Below, piece by piece: positions 52,191 to 59,840 of a stretch of DNA of 64,000 bases (its first letter is position 1; each line of letters opens with the position of its first letter). Location: positions 657,372 to 721,371 of the forward strand of contig NZ_JALKBE010000001.1 in assembly GCF_023015885.1 (NCBI RefSeq). Reading direction: 5' to 3'. Below the pieces are notes generated by a model. That model searched no databases. It was not told the origin of the DNA and saw only the letters and a program-made list of their open reading frames with translations. The position numbers and the translations under genes were made by a program. Origin of the DNA: Aliiroseovarius sp. S1123. GTDB taxonomy: Bacteria; Pseudomonadota; Alphaproteobacteria; Rhodobacterales; Rhodobacteraceae.

Positions 52191-52226
52191 AAACGGCGCC
52201 GGAAAGACCCGGCGCCGCATTTGTTT
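52191..52226 (+). terminator. Intrinsic terminator of the dmdA-acuI unit
   Basis: A nine-base stem CGGCGCCGG / CCGGCGCCG with a short loop lies immediately after the stop codon, then CATTTGTTTT. The bccT gene ends convergently at 52245. Confidence 0.8.
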
Positions 52227-52244
52227 TCGGATGCTGAGTGAAGC

Positions 52245-54071
52245 TTACTCAGCCGGCTCTGCCTGCGTGCTTGCGTGTTTTTCACGCAGACCGTCGCGGT
52301 ACAGCGCCTTGGTCAGCGACACCATCATCAGCCCCATGACCGCCGTAAAGGGGAGCGCGCCGATGATCATCGCGTTTTTCAGCGCGTCCATCGGGTTGTT
52401 TTCCCCCGCAGCCAGAAGCAGCGTCCCGATCACGGCGGTCAGAACAACACCCCAGACGATGCGGTGCTTGATGCCGGTCTCTTGCTCGCCACCCGACATG
52501 ATGGTGTTCATCACAAGGATGCCACTGTCAGCCGAGGTCACAAGGAAGGTCAGGATCAGGACCACGCACATGACGGTGATGATCGACAGGAACGGACCCG
52601 AGATCATCTCGCCCAGTGTGACGAAAAGCTTCGAGGTGTTCGAGGCGCCGATGATGGCACCTTCCGCAGCGCCGCTCAGCTCTAGATCAATGGCTGTGCC
52701 ACCAAGGATGGTCATCCAGGCAAAGCAGACCAAAGCCGGGGCGAATACGCATCCGATGATGAACTCACGAACCGAACGACCCTTCGAGATGCGGGCCAAG
52801 AACAGGCCTACGAAGGGCGAGAACGCGATCCACCATGCCCAGTAGAAGGTGGTCCAGCCAGCCTGCCAGCCGAACTGACGGGCGGGTTCACCAGCGGCGT
52901 AGACCTCACGTAGGACGTCCTCGGGCAGGGCGGCTGCGTCGCCTTCCAGACCCGACACGAAGCCTCCATAGCTACCCCATGCGTTGGTTGCGCCACCCTT
53001 CAAGGTGTCGGCCAGCGGTGCTGCGGCTTCCGGCAGGTTTGCCACGAAGTCGCCAGCGGGCTGCGGGCCATAGGCACCGAAGGACAACTGCACGATGTGC
53101 AGGAGATAGTCGATCAGGGCTGCGCCATAGGTGGACATCGCAAAGAAGAACGAGCCAAAGACAACGAAGGTCAGAAGCAGGATCAGCGACAGAACCAGGT
53201 TCAGGTTCGACAGGTACTTCACCCCGCGTCCAACACCCGAAACAGCCGAGATGATCGACAGACCCATGATGCAGACCAGACCAGTCACCAGACCAACTTT
53301 GGCCGGGGCAGGCGCGTCGCCCGACATATCCATCATCCACTCCATGCCGGTGATGGCATAAAGACCGTCAATGAACTGGCTGACGCCGAAGCCGATGGTA
53401 ACCGAAACACCCAGAATGGTGGCGACAACGCCCAGAACGTCTACGATGTGACCAAAGAAGCCGTTTACGTACTTGCCGAACAGCGGCGTCAGGGCTGAGC
53501 GGATCGTCAGTGGCATATCACGCGTATACGCATAGTAAGCCAGCGACAGGCCGGTCATCACATAGATCGCCCAAGCGTGGAACCCGTAGTGCAGGAAGGT
53601 ATAGCGATATCCCGACTGCAGGCTTTCAGGCGTGTTGGGGGCAACATCTCCGGTCAGGATAACCGGGTTCGATCCCCACAGGCCCAAGGGCTCGGCGGTT
53701 GCGAAGACCATCAGGCCGACGCCCAGACCGGCGCCAAACATCATCGAGAACCACGAGAAGTTCGAGAACTCGGGCTTTTCGCCCGGCAGGCCCATCACGC
53801 GTTTGCCGGTAGACGGCAGGATAGCAACGATGGCCAGGAAGAATAGGAACATGCCTACGATGATGATGTAAAAGCTGTTGAACCCTTCAAGAAGGCGCCA
53901 GTTCAGGCTGCCGAGGGTGGAATTTGCGTTTGCTGGGAAAACCAGTGCCCAGATCACCAATGCAACCATGATCCCTTTCGAGATCAGCGCAATCGGAAGG
54001 CTGTTGCCCTCGTAAAATCCTGACGGTGCCTTCGGAATGTGAAGCTCCGTGAAGGGTGGTTTGATACTCAT
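52245..54071 (-). CDS. BCCT-family transporter (betaine/carnitine/choline/DMSP type)
   Basis: This 608-residue symporter has twelve membrane segments. The aromatic box region (YGFHAWAIYVMTGLSLAYY) and the family signature in TM8 (GWTTFYWAWWIAFSPFVGLF, then LARISKGRSVREF) are present. TM3 has GAGLGVGLMVFATAEP, with the GLG-type stretch. The start at 54071 was chosen on MSIKPPFTEL with AGGG upstream. Position next to dmdA and acuI suggests DMSP or glycine betaine uptake. It has its own promoter in the 350-base gap upstream, where repeated CGACA half-sites occur. Confidence 0.92.
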   Translation of the reverse strand: MSIKPPFTELHIPKAPSGFYEGNSLPIALISKGIMVALVIWALVFPANANSTLGSLNWRLLEGFNSFYIIIVGMFLFFLAIVAILPSTGKRVMGLPGEKPEFSNFSWFSMMFGAGLGVGLMVFATAEPLGLWGSNPVILTGDVAPNTPESLQSGYRYTFLHYGFHAWAIYVMTGLSLAYYAYTRDMPLTIRSALTPLFGKYVNGFFGHIVDVLGVVATILGVSVTIGFGVSQFIDGLYAITGMEWMMDMSGDAPAPAKVGLVTGLVCIMGLSIISAVSGVGRGVKYLSNLNLVLSLILLLTFVVFGSFFFAMSTYGAALIDYLLHIVQLSFGAYGPQPAGDFVANLPEAAAPLADTLKGGATNAWGSYGGFVSGLEGDAAALPEDVLREVYAAGEPARQFGWQAGWTTFYWAWWIAFSPFVGLFLARISKGRSVREFIIGCVFAPALVCFAWMTILGGTAIDLELSGAAEGAIIGASNTSKLFVTLGEMISGPFLSIITVMCVVLILTFLVTSADSGILVMNTIMSGGEQETGIKHRIVWGVVLTAVIGTLLLAAGENNPMDALKNAMIIGALPFTAVMGLMMVSLTKALYRDGLREKHASTQAEPAE

Positions 54072-54421
54072 ATTCCCTGTCCTTGGTTGTTTAACCTTGC
54101 TCAATCGGACGGACCGAATGGCATCTTGTGAGCCTGAAGGACGTGACTTGTGCGACATTCGTCAAAATGGACAGGATCGTGGTCAGATGCGACAAAATGT
54201 CGTTTTTTAACACGTTAAGAAGGTGGATTTTCGGTGTGCGATTGTATGCAGTTTTTGTTGACCTTGACGCGAAAACCATCGCCGTTTAGCCAGATCCTGT
54301 CCTTGTTTCGACTAGGGCTGTCCGCGGATGTATCAGGCCGCGGGCTGGTTGGAAGACCTGCCGGATCTGGGGTGGCTCTGATCTGATGGGCACCCCCCAA
54401 ACATGACTGAAGGAGCCGATA
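54072..54421. promoter_or_regulatory. Intergenic region between bccT and the aminotransferase gene
   Basis: No gene is seen. CGACA occurs at 54153-54157 and in CGACA-AAA-TGTCG (54190-54202), the latter followed by six T, so it could be an operator or a short terminator. Nearer the aminotransferase, GGGGTG/CACCCC (54369-54374 and 54391-54396) forms a hairpin, and GGCTC (54374-54378) can pair with the GAGCC of the ribosome site (54412-54416). Confidence 0.4.
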
Positions 54422-55648
54422 ATGGTCGAACTGGACATCAACTGGGTGCGCGCGCAATTCCCTGCTTTCTCTGAACCGACTTTGCAGGGGCAGGCGTTCT
54501 TCGAAAATGCGGGTGGATCTTATACCTGCAAGCCCGTGATTGATCGCCTAACCCGTTATTACACCCAGCGTAAGGTTCAGCCCTATGCACCCTACGAGGC
54601 ATCCCGACTGGCAGGGGAAGAGATGGACGAGGCGCGGGCGCGTCTGGCGGCGATGATGGGGGTTGAGACGGACGAGCTGTCCTTTGGTCCCTCGACCACG
54701 CAAAACACCTATGTGCTGGCACAGGCGTTCCGGCAGCATCTGTCACCGGGCGACGCAATTGTCGTCACAAATCAGGATCACGAGGCGAACTCGGGCCCGT
54801 GGCGGCGGCTGGCCGACGAAGGGTTCGAGGTCCGCGAATGGCAGATTGACCCCGAAACCGGCCATCTGGACCCGGCTGCGTTGGATGACCTTCTGAGCGA
54901 TGGGAAGGTCAAGCTGGTCTGCTTCCCGCATTGCTCGAACGTGGTGGGCGAGATCAACGACGTGAAGGCGATTTGCGCCAAGGTCCGCGCGGCAGGGGCC
55001 TCTAGCTGTGTGGATGGTGTCAGCTACGCCCCGCATGGGTTTGTAAATGTGGATGCGCTGGGGGCAGATGTCTATCTGTTCTCAGCATATAAGACCTATG
55101 GACCGCATCAGGGCATCATGGTGATCCGCCGCGCGCTGGGCGAGGCACTGCCCAATCAGGCGCATTATTTCAACGCAGGCAGTCTGTATAAACGCTTCAC
55201 CCCTGCCGGCCCGGACCACGCACAGGTCGCAGCTTCGGCCGGGATGGCGGATTATATGGAGGCACTGGCCAGACATCATGGAGCATCCGGTGATCCGGCA
55301 GATCTAGCCGCCACTGCCCACACCCTGATGCGGGACCACGAGGTCAAGCTGTTGCAACCGCTTCTGGACTACGCCACGGCCAAGAATTCGGTCCGCCTTC
55401 TGGGGCCATCGGTTGCGGCCAATCGTGCGCCGACGGTATCGCTGGCCTCGGTCAAGCCGGGCGAGAATCTGGCCGCGGCGCTGGCCCCGAAAGGCATCAT
55501 GGCGGGCGGCGGTGACTTCTACGCGGTGCGTGCGCTTCAGGCGCAGGGCGCCGATCCGGCGCATGGCGTTCTGCGTGTCAGTTTCACGCATTACACGTCC
55601 GCGGAAGAGGTCTCGAAATTGATCGAGGCGTTGGATCAAGTGCTCTGA
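54422..55648 (+). CDS. Class V aminotransferase, cysteine desulfurase-like (VC1184 subfamily)
   Basis: This 408-residue PLP enzyme has the class V fold: NAGGSYTCKPV at the start, a PLP-phosphate region SFGPSTTQNTYVL, NQDHEANSGPW with the ring-stacking His, PHCSNVVGEIND, CVDGVSYAPHG with the PLP Asp, and the Schiff-base Lys in FSAYKTYGPHQG. Cysteine desulfurases need a reactive Cys near the C-terminus; the corresponding loop reads MAGGGDFYAVRAL and has none. It is thus unlikely to be a standard desulfurase. The ribosome site is AAGGAG. It is not in an operon with cfa. Confidence 0.85.
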   Translation: MVELDINWVRAQFPAFSEPTLQGQAFFENAGGSYTCKPVIDRLTRYYTQRKVQPYAPYEASRLAGEEMDEARARLAAMMGVETDELSFGPSTTQNTYVLAQAFRQHLSPGDAIVVTNQDHEANSGPWRRLADEGFEVREWQIDPETGHLDPAALDDLLSDGKVKLVCFPHCSNVVGEINDVKAICAKVRAAGASSCVDGVSYAPHGFVNVDALGADVYLFSAYKTYGPHQGIMVIRRALGEALPNQAHYFNAGSLYKRFTPAGPDHAQVAASAGMADYMEALARHHGASGDPADLAATAHTLMRDHEVKLLQPLLDYATAKNSVRLLGPSVAANRAPTVSLASVKPGENLAAALAPKGIMAGGGDFYAVRALQAQGADPAHGVLRVSFTHYTSAEEVSKLIEALDQVL

Positions 55649-55805
55649 CACATCACATGCTTGTCCCGGCAACACCGGCCGGGGCATCACCTTAGTATAC
55701 TGCAATTGCAAAACCGTTTTCCGCAGCTGCACAGCAGCTACCTTGCCAGCTCACCCATGCACGACATAGCCTTCTAGCAGTTTATCGATGCTTCAGGGGT
55801 GAGAT

Positions 55806-57014
55806 ATGATCCTGACAGAGACCAAGGACCAACGTGATCTGCCGCGCTATTTCGCGCAAGTATTTGCGATTACCAAACGCATGAATAGAGGGCGATTGGA
55901 CTTCGTGATGCCCGATGGACGCCGGTTTCGGGCAGAAGCCCCTCAGCCCGGTTATGTGGCCGAATTGCATGTCCATGACCCGGACGTCTTCGCCCGTTTG
56001 ATCCGCGAGGGTGATCTGGGCTTTTGCGATTCCTACATCGAAGGTGGATGGTCGACCCCCGATCTGCAGGCCTTTCTGGATCTGGTGCAGGACGACAATG
56101 ACATGATCTATGACGGGTTTCCCGGTCAGATCTTCGTGCGGGCTTACGAGCGTCTACGCCACCTAATGCGGGCGAATACCAAAAAGCAGGCGAAGAAAAA
56201 CATCTCGGCGCACTACGATCTAGGCAATGACTTCTACATGGCGTGGCTGGACGACACGATGACCTATTCATCGGCCCTGTTCCGCACGGGGCAGGAAAGC
56301 CTTGAGCGCGCACAAGAGGCCAAATACGCATCGATGATCGACGAGATGGGCGTCGGGCCGGGGGATCACGTGCTGGAGATCGGCTGCGGATGGGGCGGCT
56401 TTGCCGAATATGCGGCGCGCAAAGGGATACGCGTCACCGGGCTGACCATCAGTCAGGAGCAGCATGATTTTGCGGTCGAGCGACTGCGCCGTGCGGGGCT
56501 ATCTGGCATGGTCGACATCAAGATGCAGGATTACCGCGATGAAACCGGCCAATATGACGGTATTGCCTCGATCGAGATGTTCGAGGCGGTCGGCGAGAAA
56601 TACTGGCCGATCTATTTTGAGACGGTGAAATCTTGCCTAAAACCGGGCGCGAAGGCCACGCTTCAGATCATCACCATCGCCGAGCGCAGGTTTGAGGCTT
56701 ACCGTAAAGGCGTGGATTTCATACAGAAATATATCTTCCCGGGCGGCATGTTGCCGTCAAAAACCGTACTGCAGGACGAGGTTGCGCGCGCTGGGTTGGA
56801 CACGCAAAACCAAATCGCGTTTGGTGAAAGCTACTCGGTCACGCTGCGTCGGTGGTTTGATCGTTTCAACGCCAGTTGGGGCAAAATCGCCCCGTTGGGA
56901 TTTGACGAAAGGTTTCACCGGATGTGGAACTTCTATCTGACGTCCTGTGCTGCGGCGTTTCATTCTGGAAGCTGCGACGTGGTGCAGTTGACCGTGGCGC
57001 GGAAGTCCGGATAA
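55806..57014 (+). CDS. cfa: Cyclopropane-fatty-acyl-phospholipid synthase family protein
   Basis: CFA synthases add a methylene from SAM to the double bond of membrane acyl chains. The 402-residue protein has the N-terminal lipid-binding part (GDLGFCDSYIEGGW) and the catalytic domain: ISAHYDLGNDFYMAWLDDTM, CGWGGFAEYAARKGIRVTG (SAM motif in VLEIGCGWGG), LTISQEQHDFA, IEMFEAVGEKYW, YIFPGGMLPS. All standard motifs are intact. An unusual-lipid methyltransferase is possible, as the family is broad. It lies about 95 bases before trgA. Confidence 0.9.
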   Translation: MILTETKDQRDLPRYFAQVFAITKRMNRGRLDFVMPDGRRFRAEAPQPGYVAELHVHDPDVFARLIREGDLGFCDSYIEGGWSTPDLQAFLDLVQDDNDMIYDGFPGQIFVRAYERLRHLMRANTKKQAKKNISAHYDLGNDFYMAWLDDTMTYSSALFRTGQESLERAQEAKYASMIDEMGVGPGDHVLEIGCGWGGFAEYAARKGIRVTGLTISQEQHDFAVERLRRAGLSGMVDIKMQDYRDETGQYDGIASIEMFEAVGEKYWPIYFETVKSCLKPGAKATLQIITIAERRFEAYRKGVDFIQKYIFPGGMLPSKTVLQDEVARAGLDTQNQIAFGESYSVTLRRWFDRFNASWGKIAPLGFDERFHRMWNFYLTSCAAAFHSGSCDVVQLTVARKSG

Positions 57015-57110
57015 ACCTGTGTGACTGCCGTGCTTTACGTCATAATATGGCCATAAGCAGATCTTAACGATTTGGTAAGAACCACCACGCGCCCAAACGA
57101 CGGAAAACCA

Positions 57111-57551
57111 ATGCCCACAGCCGCTAAACTTCTCTCTGCACTAATTTTGGCTGCTGTTGGTTGGATGTGTGGCGAACTGGTCAAACCCCTGATGCCCGAG
57201 GGCAGGGACCTGTCCTATCTGTCACCGACCACGGCAGCGGTCGGGTTCTTTGTCGGCTGGTTCTATTTGGGTCCGCGCGCGGACCGGGGGCTTGGGACTA
57301 CTGGGGCAAATGCAGGGACGACGTTGTTTGTGCAGGTTTTCATGACGCTGTTTACTTTCGCGTTTGCGAAGATGATCGGCAACTCTCTGCGCAAACGATA
57401 TGATGGGCCGATCGAGGCGCTGCAGGATATCTTCATCATTGGTTTTGAGATGGCAATAGAATACACGACGGCTGAAATCGCTGCGGTCGCCATTCTGGGT
57501 GTGTTCATCGCGTCGTCTTCTGCCTTTTACGCCGCCCGAAAATGGGGTTAG
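57111..57551 (+). CDS. trgA: TrgA family inner-membrane protein (tellurite-resistance locus)
   Basis: This 146-residue protein has three or four membrane segments (AKLLSALILAAVGWM, TTAAVGFFVGWFYLG, LFVQVFMTLFTFAFAKM, VAILGVFIASSSAFYAA). The motif LSPTTAAVGFFVGWFYLGPR is characteristic of TrgA from Rhodobacter. In R. sphaeroides trgAB with cysK raises tellurite resistance; the mechanism is not known. The same three genes follow here in order. The ATG 57111 is preferred to 57072. Confidence 0.82.
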   Translation: MPTAAKLLSALILAAVGWMCGELVKPLMPEGRDLSYLSPTTAAVGFFVGWFYLGPRADRGLGTTGANAGTTLFVQVFMTLFTFAFAKMIGNSLRKRYDGPIEALQDIFIIGFEMAIEYTTAEIAAVAILGVFIASSSAFYAARKWG

Positions 57552-57596
57552 TGCTTCTGTACGCGCGGCGCCGTGTGCAGATGTGAAAGGGATCCT

Positions 57597-58733
57597 GTGA
57601 ACTCGTTGTTTTTTTATGGCACGCTGTGCCACCGCCCGCTTCTGGACTTGGTTTTGGGGGGCGAAAGTACTTGCCGTATCAGTCCCGCGATCTTGCCCGG
57701 ACATGTGGCAAATTGGGTTCAAAATCAACCCTTTCCGATGATTTCTGAACGTGAAGCTTCAGCCCAGTTAAGCGGGCTTTTGGTGCAGGATCTGTCGGAT
57801 CAAGACGTGGCGCGATTGAATTTCTACGAGGGTGGTTTTGACTATTCTCTTCAGGAAGTCATGGTGCAGGTTGAACCAGAGGGCACGCAGGTTCAGACGC
57901 AGGTTTACTTCCCGACACCCGGCCTGTGGACACCCGGAGCGGTATGGAACCTGAGAGACTGGGAGCAACAGTTCGGCGCCATGACCGTCGAAGCCGCGAA
58001 AGAGGTCATGGAAGGGTTCGGGCACGTTTCGCCGGACGAGATCGCACGGCGCTTTCCCATGATCCGCACGCGTGCGTCGAGCCGGGTTCGGGCGCGGAGC
58101 GAACCGGCCCCGACGACCTTGCGCGCAGACTATGGTGTGCAGGATGTTGCCGTGACACGCCGCGGCCGCCCCTATACCAAGTTCTTCACCTTGGAAGAGC
58201 AGGAACTGTCCTTCCGCAAATACTCGGGCGAGATGAGCGCGGTCGTCGACCGTGCCGCCTTTGTAGGCGGGGATGCTGTGATCGTGCTGCCCTATGACCC
58301 GGTGCGCGACCGTGTTCTGGTGATTGAACAGTTCCGCATTGGTCCGCAGGCTCGCGGGGACGTGCATCCGTGGCTGTTGGAGCCCATCGCAGGACGGATT
58401 GACGGGGGCGAAGCACCTCAAGACTGCGCACGCCGCGAAGCGATGGAGGAAGCAGGGTTAAAACTGGACCGCCTGATCCCGCTGCCCCCACATTATCCAA
58501 GCCCCGGCGCGAATACCGAATTCTTTTATCCTTTCATTGCCCTGTGTGATCTTCCGGATGATGCAGGTGGGATTGGCGGCGTCGAAAGCGAGGCCGAGGA
58601 CATCCGCAGCCACGTCATTCCCTTTGATCGCTTGATGGATCTGATCACCTCGGGCGAGGCTAACGTGGGTCCGTTGATCCTTGCGGCCTTCTGGTTGGCA
58701 GCCAATCGACAGGATTTGCGCACGCATTCGTGA
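57597..58733 (+). CDS. trgB: TrgB-type fusion: gamma-glutamylcyclotransferase-like plus NUDIX hydrolase
   Basis: This 378-residue fusion has an N-terminal gamma-glutamylcyclotransferase-like domain (SLFFYGTLCHRPLLDLVLGG, residues 1-130) and a C-terminal NUDIX domain of ADP-ribose pyrophosphatase type (about 180-370). The Nudix box fits exactly: G-x5-E-x7-REAMEEAGL within GRIDGGEAPQDCARREAM. It may degrade ADP-ribose and a gamma-glutamyl compound. The start is GTG 57597, with AAGGGA seven bases upstream; the frame opens at 57573 without a site. It sits between trgA and cysK. Confidence 0.87.
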   Translation: MNSLFFYGTLCHRPLLDLVLGGESTCRISPAILPGHVANWVQNQPFPMISEREASAQLSGLLVQDLSDQDVARLNFYEGGFDYSLQEVMVQVEPEGTQVQTQVYFPTPGLWTPGAVWNLRDWEQQFGAMTVEAAKEVMEGFGHVSPDEIARRFPMIRTRASSRVRARSEPAPTTLRADYGVQDVAVTRRGRPYTKFFTLEEQELSFRKYSGEMSAVVDRAAFVGGDAVIVLPYDPVRDRVLVIEQFRIGPQARGDVHPWLLEPIAGRIDGGEAPQDCARREAMEEAGLKLDRLIPLPPHYPSPGANTEFFYPFIALCDLPDDAGGIGGVESEAEDIRSHVIPFDRLMDLITSGEANVGPLILAAFWLAANRQDLRTHS

Positions 58734-58805
58734 TGCTCGGCCCTTGAACCGCCTATTGTCAGGTCATACAGATGGTAGAAACGACGCGCGATAAAGGGCT
58801 GGAAT

Positions 58806-59840
58806 ATGGACATCAAACGCGATCTCGAAGCAACCGTGGGCAACACGCCTCTGATCCGGCTGAATGCAGCCTCTGAGGCGACGGGCTGTGAAATTCTGGG
58901 CAAGGCCGAGTTCATGAACCCGGGCCAGTCCGTCAAGGACCGCGCGGCGCTGTTCATCATCCGTGATGCTGTGGCGCGTGGCGCGCTGAAACCGGGTGGA
59001 ACGATCGTCGAAGGCACTGCGGGCAATACTGGGATCGGGCTTGCGCTGGTTGGCGCCTCGATGGGCTTCAAGACGGTGATCGTGATCCCGGAAACGCAGT
59101 CCGAGGAAAAGAAAGACATGATCCGTCTGGCTGGGGCCGAGTTGGTTCAAGTCCCTGCTGTTCCCTATAAGAACCCCAACAACTATGTGCATTATTCGCG
59201 CCGTTTGGCTGAGAAGCTGAACGAAAGCGAACCGGCGGGCGCGATCTGGGCCAACCAGTTTGACAACGTGGCCAATCGTCAGGCGCATATCGAAGGCACG
59301 GGTCCCGAGATCTGGGCGCAGACCGATGGCAAGGTGGATGGTTTCACCTGTGCGGTCGGGTCGGGCGGGACGCTGGCCGGCGTCGGCATGGCGCTGCAGC
59401 CCAAAGGCGTGAAAGTCGCGCTGAGCGATCCGATGGGTTCGGGCCTGTATTCGCTTTATGAAACCGGCACTGCCGCGGCCGAAGGTGGCTCGATCACCGA
59501 AGGGATCGGGCAGGGGCGGATCACCGCGAACCTCGAGGGCTTCACGCCCGACATGCGGTTCCAGATCCCCGACGACGAAGCGCTGCCGGTGATCTTCGAC
59601 CTGCTGCAGGACGAAGGCCTGTGCCTTGGTGGCTCGTCCGGCATCAACGTGGCCGGCGCCATGCGCATGGCGCGCGAGATGGGACCGGGCCACACGATCG
59701 TGACCGTTCTATGTGACTATGGCACGCGCTATCAGTCGAAACTGTTCAACCCGGACTTCCTGCGTGAGAAAGGCCTTCCGATCCCCACTTGGTTGGATCG
59801 CGAGCCTGCTTTCATGCCCGAGGTCTTCGAGGATATCTGA
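58806..59840 (+). CDS. cysK: Cysteine synthase (O-acetylserine sulfhydrylase)
   Basis: It makes cysteine from O-acetylserine and sulfide with PLP. The Schiff-base Lys is K44 in NPGQSVKDRAA; the phosphate loop is GSGGTLAGVG and the substrate loop GTAGNTGIGLA. At 344 residues it is longer than E. coli CysK owing to C-terminal residues after CDYGTRYQSKLFNP, as in Rhodobacter homologues. It lies third in trgA-trgB-cysK. The stop touches the start of the MscS-like gene (TGATG). Confidence 0.95.
   Translation: MDIKRDLEATVGNTPLIRLNAASEATGCEILGKAEFMNPGQSVKDRAALFIIRDAVARGALKPGGTIVEGTAGNTGIGLALVGASMGFKTVIVIPETQSEEKKDMIRLAGAELVQVPAVPYKNPNNYVHYSRRLAEKLNESEPAGAIWANQFDNVANRQAHIEGTGPEIWAQTDGKVDGFTCAVGSGGTLAGVGMALQPKGVKVALSDPMGSGLYSLYETGTAAAEGGSITEGIGQGRITANLEGFTPDMRFQIPDDEALPVIFDLLQDEGLCLGGSSGINVAGAMRMAREMGPGHTIVTVLCDYGTRYQSKLFNPDFLREKGLPIPTWLDREPAFMPEVFEDI

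Noticed and set aside
54361..54421. Possible SAM-II or other known riboswitch before the class V aminotransferase gene
   Set aside because: There is a hairpin and an SD-complement, but none of the conserved SAM-II pseudoknot nucleotides; kept only as a weak regulatory note.
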